From assembly GCA_009838845.1 (NCBI GenBank), contig VXRD01000026.1:18142-82141 (forward strand): 64,000 nucleotides of DNA. Direction: 5' to 3'. The position numbers and the translations under genes are program-made. Below, in pieces: positions 36,196 through 45,507 of the stretch. Within the stretch, counting starts at the first letter, position 1. The number at the start of each line of letters is the position of its first letter. Source of the DNA: Gemmatimonadota bacterium (GTDB lineage: Bacteria > Latescibacterota > UBA2968). Under the pieces are notes generated by a model, which made no database searches, was not told where the DNA came from, and was given only the letters and a program-made list of their open reading frames with translations.

Positions 36196-37146
36196 ATGCG
36201 GCACAAAGCATTACTCATCTTTGCGGTAGCCATGTTCATCGGCTGTGGCGCGCCTCAGGATCGAGAGGATAAATTTCTCAGTGTGGGCACGGCGCCGCCC
36301 GGTGGTGCGTTTTTTGTTGTGGGGGGTGCGATTGCCCAGGTTGTCAACGATCACATGCCCTGGGAGGTTTCTGCCGAGGCCACCAAAGGTACGCAGGAGA
36401 ATATTCGCCGCCTTTCGAGTGGGGAACTGGATTTTGCGCTGGCCAATGCCGCGATTTCCTATTTTGCCGTGCGCGGAGAAGGCGCCTGGGGAGAGAAACA
36501 GAATATCAATGCGGTTATGACATTGGCGCCGAATGTCGCGCTTTTTATTGCGCCACAAAGCGCGGGTGTCAATGGTTTGGGCGATCTCAAGGGCAAGCGC
36601 GTTGTCGTTGGGCCAGCGGGTGCGGGATTTGAGTATTTCTTAAGACCCATCCTGAATGCGCACGGGGTCACTTATGACGATTTCACACCGCTTCACAATA
36701 CGCAGGCGGGAACGGTTGACATGCTCGCTGATGGATCGGCTGCGGCTGCTTTTTTAGGGGGCGCAGTGCCCACGGCTTCTATCACTCAAGCCAGCGCGTC
36801 TCAGGATATTTATTTTATTCCCTACGATGAGTCGGCCAAACAAAGCCTTTTTGAGACTTATCCTTTCTTTTTTGCCGCAACGATTCCCGCCAATACGTAC
36901 CGGGGACAAGCAGAGGATTTCGCCGGGATGAATGTCGGTTCTATGCATCTCATCACGCGGGCGAGTTTGAGCGAGGATACGGTTTACAATTTTACCAAAA
37001 CGCTCTATGAACGCCGCGCGGAAGTCGTAAAAAAACACCCGGCGGGCAGGGCGATAAATCCCAAGAATATCGTTCGAGATACAGGGACGCCTTTTCATCC
37101 GGGTGCGATAAAATATTTCAAGGAAATTGGTATCTGGCAGGATTAA
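36196..37146 (+). CDS. TAXI-family TRAP transporter solute-binding protein
   Basis: 316 residues. It has a lipoprotein-type signal, with the Cys at residue 17 in VAMFIGCGAP. TAXI signatures are VGTAPPGGAFFVVGGAIAQVVN near 30-50, TKGTQENIRRLSSGELDFALANA and KGKRVVVGPAGAGFEYFLRPIL. TAXI proteins bind carboxylates or amino acids and deliver them to a fused permease. The partner permease gene follows after 26 bases. AGAGGA precedes the ATG. The substrate is not determinable from the sequence. Confidence 0.93.
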   Translation: MRHKALLIFAVAMFIGCGAPQDREDKFLSVGTAPPGGAFFVVGGAIAQVVNDHMPWEVSAEATKGTQENIRRLSSGELDFALANAAISYFAVRGEGAWGEKQNINAVMTLAPNVALFIAPQSAGVNGLGDLKGKRVVVGPAGAGFEYFLRPILNAHGVTYDDFTPLHNTQAGTVDMLADGSAAAAFLGGAVPTASITQASASQDIYFIPYDESAKQSLFETYPFFFAATIPANTYRGQAEDFAGMNVGSMHLITRASLSEDTVYNFTKTLYERRAEVVKKHPAGRAINPKNIVRDTGTPFHPGAIKYFKEIGIWQD

Positions 37147-37172
37147 ATGGTTTTGAAAATTAGTCAGGCTCT

Positions 37173-39059
37173 ATGACGCGCCTCCATTCCCACCTGTTTC
37201 GCATTATCTCTGCCCTACTCGGCCTTTTCATTCTGGTCGAAGTTAATTATCCGCAACTCTCACCACAAGCCCAGCTATCGGTTTTTGCCTTGCTGGGCTT
37301 GAGTCTTGTGTTTCTGAAATATCCTATCCATCCCAATAAATCTCTCCAGATCCTCGATCTCTTTCTTGTTCTGGCAGTTGTGTTCTGTTTTGGTTATGTC
37401 CTGACCCAAACCGAATCCCTCTTTCAATTTTCCTGGATCAATGGGCAATCTCTGGGCAATCGCGCGGGACTCGAACACGCGCTTGATCACGTCGTCGGCC
37501 TCATCGGGCTTATCCTGGTTCTCGAAGCCACCCGTCGCGCCATTGGCCTCACCCTGCCCTTGCTCGCACTCGCTTTTCTGATTTATGCCGCTTATGGATA
37601 TATCCTGCCCGATTGGCTCTTTCCGCACCGCGGATATAATTGGGAGCGCATTGTCTCTCAGACCTATCTCCACTCTCAGGGCGTTTTTGGCATCGCGTTG
37701 AAAGTGATGTTTACCTACGTTTTTCTTTTTGTACTTTTTGGCACTGTGCTCGAAGAGACCGGAGCCACGGGGTATATTCTGAATACGGCTCGTCGCATCT
37801 TTCGCCATAGCACCGGGGGACCAGCCAAAGTGGCTGTTATTTCTTCGGGTATGATGGGGTCTCTTTCGGGCAGTGCTGTGGCCAATACGGCGACCACTGG
37901 CACGTTTACTATTCCGCTGATGCGCTCAACGGGCTTTCGTCCAACTGTTGCCGGCGGCATTGAAGCCGCAGCGAGTTCGGGTGGTGCGCTCGTTCCGCCG
38001 ATTATGGGGGCGGGTGCATACATGATGCTCGAAATCGTCGAACCGGCTGTCACGTATTTGGAGATCATCAAAGCCGCTCTGGTTCCGGCGATCCTCTATT
38101 ACGCGGCTCTTTTGCTGATTGTCCATTTTCACGCTAAGCGCATTGGCGCGTCTGCAAGTGATCGAGAGGCTCCTGAGCGCCCTCCCAGATTCCGGGGTCT
38201 GGTATTTCTCGTCGCTTTTATCACACTTATTGTATTTCTCATTTTGGGATATACACCTTTTCGCGCCGTGAGTATCGCCCTACTCTTTGTGCTCATTGTC
38301 GGTGCGTTCAGCCCCACAACGCGCGTTGGTCCCCGCGCTATGGTCCGCGCATTGGAAAAGGCCGCGCACGGCGGTGTTTCGCTTATTGCAGCGGCTTCAT
38401 GCGTGGGTATTATTATCGGCGTTGTGACGCTCACTGGTATTGGCACAAAACTTCCGAGCACTTTGTTGCCACTGGCGCAGAATAATATTATTCTGGCTTT
38501 GATTCTGCTGATGATCTCCACCATTATCCTGGGTATGGGCTTGCCTTCAGCCGTGTGTTATTTGCTTATGGCGACTCTGGTGGGCCCCGTTCTGAGCGAC
38601 CTCGGCATTGTGCCATTGGGAGCGCATCTGTTTATTTTTTATTTTGGCATGATGTCTATGGTTACGCCTCCAGTCGCGCTTGCTGCGTACACGGCTGCCG
38701 CGATTGCAAAAGCGAGTATTATGCAAACTGGCGTTACGGCTTTCCGCTTTGCCCTTGTGGGCTTTGCTTTGCCCTATGCCTTTGTTCTGCATCCCGAAAT
38801 TTTGCTCTTGTCCTCTGATTTTACTGCGATAGTCGCAAATATTCTCATCGTTTTGCTCGGCATTTTACCTCTATCAGCCGCCGCGGCCGGGCATGCCTTT
38901 GCCCCTTTGCCCACTTATCAGCGGATCCTTTTACTCGCCGCGGCTCTTTTCTTATTTCTCACCCCATCAGGCGATGCCCGCCTCTTTTTGCAGGGTATCG
39001 CGCTGCTCATCGCTGGTGTTATCGCGGTCTTAAACTATCGGTCTGCTCATCAGGACTGA
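37173..39059 (+). CDS. TRAP transporter fused permease (4TM-12TM)
   Basis: 628 residues with about 17-18 hydrophobic helices, the length of fused DctQ-DctM permeases that pair with TAXI proteins. The M-domain carries SGMMGSLSGSAVANTATTGTFTIPLMRSTGF and GGIEAAASSGGALVPPIMGAGAYMM, and later LGMGLPSAVCYLLMATLVGP, all diagnostic. It uses the sodium or proton gradient to import the bound solute across the inner membrane. Its end overlaps the convergent heparinase-like gene by 10 bases. It forms the transporter with the protein at 36196. Confidence 0.95.
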   Translation: MTRLHSHLFRIISALLGLFILVEVNYPQLSPQAQLSVFALLGLSLVFLKYPIHPNKSLQILDLFLVLAVVFCFGYVLTQTESLFQFSWINGQSLGNRAGLEHALDHVVGLIGLILVLEATRRAIGLTLPLLALAFLIYAAYGYILPDWLFPHRGYNWERIVSQTYLHSQGVFGIALKVMFTYVFLFVLFGTVLEETGATGYILNTARRIFRHSTGGPAKVAVISSGMMGSLSGSAVANTATTGTFTIPLMRSTGFRPTVAGGIEAAASSGGALVPPIMGAGAYMMLEIVEPAVTYLEIIKAALVPAILYYAALLLIVHFHAKRIGASASDREAPERPPRFRGLVFLVAFITLIVFLILGYTPFRAVSIALLFVLIVGAFSPTTRVGPRAMVRALEKAAHGGVSLIAAASCVGIIIGVVTLTGIGTKLPSTLLPLAQNNIILALILLMISTIILGMGLPSAVCYLLMATLVGPVLSDLGIVPLGAHLFIFYFGMMSMVTPPVALAAYTAAAIAKASIMQTGVTAFRFALVGFALPYAFVLHPEILLLSSDFTAIVANILIVLLGILPLSAAAAGHAFAPLPTYQRILLLAAALFLFLTPSGDARLFLQGIALLIAGVIAVLNYRSAHQD

Positions 39060-41317
39060 ATGGTCAGATCTTCTGATCCGGATGATAGAGAAAGAACGGT
39101 GCTTTCATCGGGGGACAGGTTGATTTGCGCTGTTGTATTTTCCACAGAAAGCGCGATTTGATTTTCCGATGCAGTTATTGAAAAGTCGGGATCGCTCTCT
39201 CCGGGACCGCGAACAGAGAAAATCGCGGCAATCCGACAGCGTTCTACGCGCTCTGTCTCTGCTGTGAGATGCCATCGCTTTTCAGGCAATTCTTTATCAA
39301 GAGTTGGATATCCTTTATCTGGCGGTACGGGCCATTCGTCGGTCTGGCTGAGGCGAAGATCTGTTGATGCAAAAATCTGACCCTTTAATGATGCGCCCTT
39401 GCGACTGGATGTGACAGTCGTCGCATTGAGATCGAATTTTTCGAATGCGTGTAGCAACCACTGGAATGTCGATGCTTCGGGGGCTTCCAATTCATCGACG
39501 AGAATCGTGATCGAAGGGCGGATCATCACGAGATGTCGCCTGTATTGGTTCAACCTGTCTCCGTAAGCGTTTTCGGCTTCGCCGCAGACATAGCCAAACG
39601 GTTTTGTGGTCTTAAAATCGATAATTTCGCCGCCGCGGTTGCCATCCCGGTTGATCGCTCCTTCGCCATCGACGAGAACGCAGTTGTGTGAAATCGAGTG
39701 TTGGGCGTATTCGTTGTGAAATGGCGTGCCGTGATGCGGATACCGAAGGCCGCCAGCGCATATTAAAGCGCGTCCGCCTTTCATCACAGCAAAATCATTC
39801 TGGCTCGCATGACCGTGGCTTACGCCGCCGAAGGGCGATGAACGGAAGAGTACCATAAAATCACTATCTGGGTGTTCGATATCGCTGTGCAATGCGCCCC
39901 AGCCAACGCCTCGAAAGACGCGGTCTTGTGGAATTAAATCTTTTTCTGCCGAGATGGGTTTATCTTCGAGCAGAATGCCCAGAAAGGGATCGATCTCTGC
40001 GGGCTGACCCTCAGGGTCGCGCACCTGATCCGCCCAGGCACGTAGCTGATGATTGTGCAATCTAAGACCGTGAAATTGAAGAAAGGTTCTGGCCTGTGAG
40101 GCGCGAATGGGTTGGTCTTCGGTATCGCCAAATGGCATGAGTTCGCCGACTGGAGAAACGACGTAATAAAAAAACCACGGCATGTTCTGATAATAGGGTT
40201 TTAGCCATATATCGTGTCCAGTTGCCAGTTTCCAGGCGTGAAAAGGTATTGCGTCCCGCGAGTTGTAAGACAGGCCATAGGGTACGCCCTGTGCCCAACC
40301 TCCTTCATGCCCGGCCCAATGGGGGAAATTTGTGGCAATAAGTTTGAGTGCATATCCCGCCCAGGAGGGAGCGCGTTTATCTTCGGCACATGCAATGGCG
40401 TGTTCGAGCAAAAATCCCGGTAGGCGACCGTTGTGGCTCTCTTCGGGCGTGAATGTATAATCGTGTTTCTCCAGCCTGCGAATCATCTGATCTGCCCGCG
40501 CGCCGAGCATGCGCGCGACGAGTTCGCGTTCGTTTTCGGTGAAAATATCATAGATCCAGTCATAGACTTCTGCGCCTGCTCTGAGCAATCCGAGGCCGAC
40601 TTCGTCGCCATAAGGCGCGAGAATAGAGGATATGCCCTCCACATCCCACTGCGCGGCGTCAACAATAAAGCGCCGTGCGGCTTCGCCATATCGCTTTTCT
40701 CCAGTGAGTAAATAAAAGAGGGCGAGTGTTCGCATGCCTTCATCGTGAAATTTTCGCATGGTGCCAAAACATGCGACATAAGCCAGCCTGCGTTCGGCGG
40801 GGTCTTCAATCTGGTCGTATGTCGGCTCTGATGGCAGTTCGAGTGTGAGCGCGTGGTCGGCGTCATTTCTCAGTGCTTCGAATGCTTCGGATCGAGTCGA
40901 TGTTAGCGAGCGTCGCACATCTTCCAGGTCAGATGCCAGAAAGAAGAGACGCGGGCGTTCTTTTGGGACGTTTGCCAGCAGTGTAGCGGCGTCTGGATGA
41001 GGTTGTTCGGTAGCGCAATCGGCAATTTCAAAAGATCGGCATTCCGAGCGCGCTCGAACCGCGCCATTTACAACGGCTTGCACATGCCATTCGTAAGTTC
41101 CGGGTGCAAAAACGCAATCTGGATGGTGTATGGGATCGGAGAGCAGGGGAGATTCGTAGTAGGTTTTTCCATCGCGTGCGACGATTACGCGATATTGACA
41201 TGCCCTTCGACCAGCGGCTCGCCACCAGCTAAAGCCAGGAGGTGAGAGTGTGAGCGTTTCACCGTCAAGTGGTCGGATATAATTGGCGCGCGGCGGACGA
41301 ATTGATGGAAATTCCAT
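39050..41317 (-). CDS. Heparinase II/III-type polysaccharide lyase with DUF4962-like N-terminus
   Basis: 755 residues. The N-terminal ~100 residues are fibronectin-like (PPGFSWWRAAGRRACQYRVIVARDG). An alpha/alpha-toroid follows, with the ESHNGRLPG Asn and nearby aromatic residues of the active site. The C-terminal beta-sandwich contains GVSHGHASQNDFAVMKGG, the conserved His-Asn motif of the family. No classical signal peptide is seen, so export is uncertain. Such enzymes eliminate uronic-acid-containing polysaccharides or oligosaccharides. AAAGGAC precedes the ATG. It is first in a probable operon, though its stop overlaps the TRAP permease from the other side, and is adjacent to an enolase-superfamily dehydratase and a sulfatase. 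Confidence 0.85.
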   Translation of the reverse strand: MEFPSIRPPRANYIRPLDGETLTLSPPGFSWWRAAGRRACQYRVIVARDGKTYYESPLLSDPIHHPDCVFAPGTYEWHVQAVVNGAVRARSECRSFEIADCATEQPHPDAATLLANVPKERPRLFFLASDLEDVRRSLTSTRSEAFEALRNDADHALTLELPSEPTYDQIEDPAERRLAYVACFGTMRKFHDEGMRTLALFYLLTGEKRYGEAARRFIVDAAQWDVEGISSILAPYGDEVGLGLLRAGAEVYDWIYDIFTENERELVARMLGARADQMIRRLEKHDYTFTPEESHNGRLPGFLLEHAIACAEDKRAPSWAGYALKLIATNFPHWAGHEGGWAQGVPYGLSYNSRDAIPFHAWKLATGHDIWLKPYYQNMPWFFYYVVSPVGELMPFGDTEDQPIRASQARTFLQFHGLRLHNHQLRAWADQVRDPEGQPAEIDPFLGILLEDKPISAEKDLIPQDRVFRGVGWGALHSDIEHPDSDFMVLFRSSPFGGVSHGHASQNDFAVMKGGRALICAGGLRYPHHGTPFHNEYAQHSISHNCVLVDGEGAINRDGNRGGEIIDFKTTKPFGYVCGEAENAYGDRLNQYRRHLVMIRPSITILVDELEAPEASTFQWLLHAFEKFDLNATTVTSSRKGASLKGQIFASTDLRLSQTDEWPVPPDKGYPTLDKELPEKRWHLTAETERVERCRIAAIFSVRGPGESDPDFSITASENQIALSVENTTAQINLSPDESTVLSLSSGSEDLTIQS

Positions 41318-41336
41318 ATTTATGTCCTTTCTGTTT

Positions 41337-42497
41337 TTAAGACCACAATTCCGTGCCTTCGGACAGATGTTTTAATATTTCTACTTCGTCTAATTCAATG
41401 CCCAAGCCTGGCCCCTCTGGCACGGTGATATATCCATTTTGAATTGGATTTTTGATATTCAACATCTTTGACCAGAGAGGGATATTAGCGGAGTGATATT
41501 CCAGAGCCAGAAAGTTGGGTATGGTGGAACATATATGCACGGCTGCTATGCCGGCTACTGTGCTCGCCATATAATGCGGTGCGATTGACATGTGATACAT
41601 TTCTGCCAGTTCTGCGATGCGCCGCGTTTCTATGGCACCACCACTGCGCGGTATGTCGGGTTCGAGCAGGTCGCACGCGCCTTTTTCCATGAGTTCTCGA
41701 AATAGCTTTGCGCCATAAAATATCTCGCCTGTACAGATTGGTGTTTCTGTTTGCATGCAAATTTTTGCCAGGGCATCTACGTTACCCCATTCCCATCGGA
41801 TCGGGTCTTCCAACCACAATAAGTCGAGGTGTTCCACATCTTTGCATATCCGCAAACCATCAATCGCGTTAAATGATCCGTGCAGGTCTATCGATAAATC
41901 GATATACGGTCCGATTGCATCGCGCAACGCTTCAATGGTCGTTACAATATGTTCGTGTTGCCGTCGTCCGACAGACCGGTCGTACACGTCTATTTTCCAG
42001 GGGTTGGGTACGTCCAGATCGAATTTTAGGGCTGTAAATCCTTCGGCAACGCGCTCTTTTGCCCGCGCCACATAGCTCGATGTTTCATATACGGGGTCTA
42101 ATTCACCCGATGCCCGCACTTCATCCCAGCGTCGATTATAGTCTTCTGGTGTCCAGTACGCGCCTGAATGGCAGTCGCAATACATCCGCACCTTGTCGCG
42201 TAGTTTTCCGCCGAGGAGGTCGCACATCGGTACGCCCAGTGCTTTGCCTTTAATATCCCAGAGTGCGATTTCCACTCCGGCACCAGCGCCCTGCATACGC
42301 CATAGATGATCGTGATGCAATTGGTTCACATTGGTCGGGTCTTGTCCGAGTAGCGTATTTTTCAGTTGATCAACCGATTGTCCTCCGCGCCATTCCCCCA
42401 ATCCCTCAATGCCTTCATCGGTGATAATTTTCAATAACGACCAGTGCCGGCATGCAGCCCCCAAAGAGGGTGTTTTTTGTATATCTACGATTTTCAT
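41337..42497 (-). CDS. Mandelate racemase/muconate lactonizing enzyme family dehydratase
   Basis: 386 residues of the enolase superfamily. Metal ligands are D204 (SIDLHG), E230 (WLEDP) and E258 (CTGEIF). The base candidates are H206, giving D-x-H as in sugar-acid dehydratases, and H308 in SIAPHY. The second-strand motif is LKFDLD (K158-F-D160) rather than K-x-K. This pattern fits the D-mannonate/gluconate/rhamnonate dehydratase side of the family. AGGAGG precedes the ATG. With the lyase upstream and the sulfatase 13 bases away, it probably dehydrates a sugar acid freed from polysaccharide. The exact sugar is not assigned. Confidence 0.88.
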   Translation of the reverse strand: MKIVDIQKTPSLGAACRHWSLLKIITDEGIEGLGEWRGGQSVDQLKNTLLGQDPTNVNQLHHDHLWRMQGAGAGVEIALWDIKGKALGVPMCDLLGGKLRDKVRMYCDCHSGAYWTPEDYNRRWDEVRASGELDPVYETSSYVARAKERVAEGFTALKFDLDVPNPWKIDVYDRSVGRRQHEHIVTTIEALRDAIGPYIDLSIDLHGSFNAIDGLRICKDVEHLDLLWLEDPIRWEWGNVDALAKICMQTETPICTGEIFYGAKLFRELMEKGACDLLEPDIPRSGGAIETRRIAELAEMYHMSIAPHYMASTVAGIAAVHICSTIPNFLALEYHSANIPLWSKMLNIKNPIQNGYITVPEGPGLGIELDEVEILKHLSEGTELWS

Positions 42498-42510
42498 GTT
42501 ACCTCCTGTA

Positions 42511-43911
42511 TCAATATCCCCAAATCCGCTTTTTCGGTCGCTCCATTTCGATTAGCCGTTTGATCAATAGATGCCGATGTTCAATCAGCGCGGTTGTGTG
42601 GTCTGGAGCATGCGACACATCGCGGTATTCACCCCATTCGGCGTTGAGGTTATAGAGAAATTCCCGTCCATCGTCATGTGCGATATAGCGATAGTTCTCA
42701 GACCGTATTATTTTCCAGCCCGTGGCTTCCATCAATGCGACTGATTTGTCCGGATCTTTTCCCCCGCTGAATACGGGATATAGCGATTGGCCCTGTAAAT
42801 GGGGCGGGAGGGGTACACCACAGGCTTCGAGCAAGGTGGGGAGTACATCGACGCCTTCGACGATGCTCGATACACGACGCCCGCTTTCTTTTTCTGGGAT
42901 GCGCATCAGCAGGGGGACGCGGCTGACACAATCGTGTCCCGGGTAGTTTTTTCCATAGCGCAAATGTTCACCCAGCCATTCGCCGTGGTCGGATGTGAAG
43001 ACCACGATTGTTTCATCTGCAATGCCCAATTCATCCAGCGCGTCTAACATGCGGCCCACATGGTGATCGACTTCGCTGACCATGCCGTAATATCCCTGTC
43101 GCGCCAGGCGAAGCTCGCGATCGTCGTAGTGGTTCTCATTGCGCTTTTCATCGATTTCTGGCGGGAAGGATGGCAGGGTCATTTGATCGGGGTCGTATAA
43201 ATCCAGGAAACGCTGTGGCGCAACCCAGGGCGAATGCGGGGAATAAATTCCCGCGATGCACAAAAATGGATGGCCTTCACTCGCGCGTTCTGACATATAC
43301 TGAATTGATCGGTTCGCCACCCACGCCGTGTGTGTGTATTCATCTTTTCCGCGAAAGGGGATGGGGTGTTTGGGAAATCGTTCGTCGGGGTGATGCACAC
43401 CGTCTTTTACGCCCATCATCTGGTGCCAGCGCTCTGCCAATGGCGGCAATCCCAGGCTCAAATGATCGAGTTGGTCCGGTGCTTCCATGCGTACCCAGGC
43501 GCGATAAGCGTCTTCGTAACAGCCGGGTTCGTCGCTGATCTCCAGATGGTTAAATCCATAATCGGGGTGTGTTTCGCTGTGGTCCCGGTTAGCGTGTGGC
43601 AAAAAGTGCAATTTGCCGATATTTGCGGAGTGATATCCCGAATTGTGCAGCAATTTGGGCAATGTCACAAAGTCTTCGGGTACGGGCACACCCATGTGTG
43701 TAATGCCGAGTGTGGAGGGATATTGCCCGGTCAAAAAGCTCACCCGACTGGGCATGCACACGGGGTTCTGGACAAAGTAGTGGTCAAAGTTTATACCCTC
43801 GTTTGCCAGGCGATCCAGATTCGGTGTCTGGATATCGGTGTTCCCATTCACGCCCAGGGCATCCCACCGCTGTTGGTCGGTGTAAATCAATAAGATATTC
43901 GGTCGTTTCAT
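42511..43911 (-). CDS. Type I sulfatase (arylsulfatase family)
   Basis: 466 residues from the ATG at 43911 (AGGAAGAGC before it); a longer frame to 43992 lacks a ribosome site. The formylglycine motif is C52-M-P-S-R in NPVCMPSRVSFLTG. Metal ligands include D12 in IYTDQQRWD and the FTSDHGEWLGEH segment. No signal peptide is visible, so it may act in the cytoplasm on imported oligosaccharide. CxPSR sulfatases need a formylglycine-generating enzyme, which is not in this window. It likely removes O- or N-sulfate from a polysaccharide unit. Confidence 0.93.
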   Translation of the reverse strand: MKRPNILLIYTDQQRWDALGVNGNTDIQTPNLDRLANEGINFDHYFVQNPVCMPSRVSFLTGQYPSTLGITHMGVPVPEDFVTLPKLLHNSGYHSANIGKLHFLPHANRDHSETHPDYGFNHLEISDEPGCYEDAYRAWVRMEAPDQLDHLSLGLPPLAERWHQMMGVKDGVHHPDERFPKHPIPFRGKDEYTHTAWVANRSIQYMSERASEGHPFLCIAGIYSPHSPWVAPQRFLDLYDPDQMTLPSFPPEIDEKRNENHYDDRELRLARQGYYGMVSEVDHHVGRMLDALDELGIADETIVVFTSDHGEWLGEHLRYGKNYPGHDCVSRVPLLMRIPEKESGRRVSSIVEGVDVLPTLLEACGVPLPPHLQGQSLYPVFSGGKDPDKSVALMEATGWKIIRSENYRYIAHDDGREFLYNLNAEWGEYRDVSHAPDHTTALIEHRHLLIKRLIEMERPKKRIWGY

Positions 43912-44012
43912 GCTCTTCCTTTCTTTTATGGGATAAGGTTGTCCATAATACCCAAATTTGCCGCCAAAATCCACTGCCTTTTCCCTTGACACATCGTCCT
44001 TTTGATGCGACT

Positions 44013-44040
44013 TTGACGGACCTTTGGTGACATATATAAA
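44013..44040 (+). promoter_or_regulatory. Possible promoter of the 5'-nucleotidase-like/rhamnose isomerase genes
   Basis: TTGACG at 44013-44018 and TATAAA at 44035-44040 are spaced by 16 bases in the divergent gap between the sulfatase and the 5'-nucleotidase-like gene. Each hexamer matches five of six consensus bases. The leader to GTG 44055 would be short (about 8 bases), which slightly weakens the call. Confidence 0.4.
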
Positions 44041-44054
44041 CTGTGGAGTTGAGT

Positions 44055-45464
44055 GTGAAAAAAATGACGTATTTTATCATTGTGATCACTTTTTTAACGG
44101 GATCTGTTTGGGCGTCAGATACGGTTGACCTGGTGGTGTTGCATATCAATGATACACACGGGAAATTGTCTCCCTATAATTTGGGAGGGCACAATATTGG
44201 GGGAATAGGCCGTTTGTCAACGCTGGTAAAGCAGGTTCGCGCAGAAAACCCCGGGCGCGTTTTGCTTTTGCACGCGGGTGATATTTTTTCGCGTGGAGAG
44301 CCTGTGGTGATTTATACGGGGGGGTATGTGAATCTGTTGGCTTTTGAAAAAATGGGCTTTGATGCCATTACACCGGGCAATGGAGAGTTTTATTTTGGGA
44401 TTGAGAATCTAAAGCGACAGACTTCGCGCGTATCCACGCCTTTTGTTCACGCGAATGTGACGTATAAGCATCACGATGGATCGATTTTTCCACCGTATCT
44501 GATCAAAGAAGTTCAAGGTGTGAAAGTAGGGATTTTAGGGCTTGGTCTCATTCGTCCCTGGCATCAGTCGTCTCAGATGCTGAGGTTGCATGACGCAGTA
44601 GAGACGGCGAAGCAATACATGCCAGAATTGCGCTCAGAGGTCGATTTTTTGATTGCATTGACGCATATTGGCGTTAAAAACGACAGTTTGTTAGCGGCGG
44701 CTGTGCCGGAATTGGATTTAATTGTGGGCGGCGATACTCACACGCGGTTAAATACGCCTTCGCGTATCGCAAGGGTAAATGGGAACGGGAGCGTGTCCAT
44801 AGTGCAAGCGCGGCATTATTACCAGTTTTTGGGGCGTGTGGATGTGCTATTGCAAAAGGCGGCGCGTGGCTATCGGGTGATGGGGTTGAATGGGAAATTG
44901 TTGCCTCTGCACGAGCAAATTGCGCGCGATTCAGAGGTTGAATCGCTCATTGATAAATACGCCAGACCCTTAGATGAAGTGATTTGTCGAACGGAACGCG
45001 ACTTGCCCAATGCGCGAGATGGCAGGTCGGCATTGGGCGATCTGGTGGGGGAGGCGGTGTTGCATCAAACGCGGGCCGATGTTGCGATTCTGGAACGCAA
45101 TGGGGATACGTACGGTGTTTCTATAGGCGATATTTTCCTGAACGATATTTATCGTTTGCGGCAATACAGACCGCCCGTAATGCTCACACGCCTTTCGAGG
45201 GATCAGATTCAGGCGGTTCTCGAGGCGCGGATGTATCTGACAGCGGGCTGTTCGTTTGAGCGCGGGGATAAAACCATCGTAAATCTGAAGATAGGGGCAA
45301 AGCCCGATTCTGCGGGTACCTATCTCGTCGCGATGGAAAGACAGGTTGCATTTCGCCATTTTCTCCGCGATACCGCATCCGATTCTGTTGTATTCGATTT
45401 TACGGGGCAGCGCGTGGATACGGCATTGGAGCGATATTTGCGCGATGTGAAAGTCATTCGCTAA
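44055..45464 (+). CDS. 5'-nucleotidase/UshA-like metallophosphatase, key residues changed
   Basis: 469 residues from GTG 44055, chosen because GGAG lies 6 bases upstream; the ATG at 44064 is the alternative. Signal peptide at 1-20 (FIIVITFLTGSVWA). Metal residues D33 and H35 (INDTHG) and D76 (HAGDIFS) are present. The usual GNHE is GNGE (109-111), so the catalytic His is Gly, and the usual GGHTH is GGDTH. The C-terminal domain lacks the N-G-G-I-R substrate motif (ERNGDTYG instead). The protein keeps the two-domain UshA shape but is probably a different phosphohydrolase or inactive. It precedes L-rhamnose isomerase by 43 bases. Confidence 0.75.
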   Translation: MKKMTYFIIVITFLTGSVWASDTVDLVVLHINDTHGKLSPYNLGGHNIGGIGRLSTLVKQVRAENPGRVLLLHAGDIFSRGEPVVIYTGGYVNLLAFEKMGFDAITPGNGEFYFGIENLKRQTSRVSTPFVHANVTYKHHDGSIFPPYLIKEVQGVKVGILGLGLIRPWHQSSQMLRLHDAVETAKQYMPELRSEVDFLIALTHIGVKNDSLLAAAVPELDLIVGGDTHTRLNTPSRIARVNGNGSVSIVQARHYYQFLGRVDVLLQKAARGYRVMGLNGKLLPLHEQIARDSEVESLIDKYARPLDEVICRTERDLPNARDGRSALGDLVGEAVLHQTRADVAILERNGDTYGVSIGDIFLNDIYRLRQYRPPVMLTRLSRDQIQAVLEARMYLTAGCSFERGDKTIVNLKIGAKPDSAGTYLVAMERQVAFRHFLRDTASDSVVFDFTGQRVDTALERYLRDVKVIR

Positions 45465-45507
45465 GGCTTTTTGGCCCTCTTCTATTCACTGATTTCAGGA
45501 GATTTCA

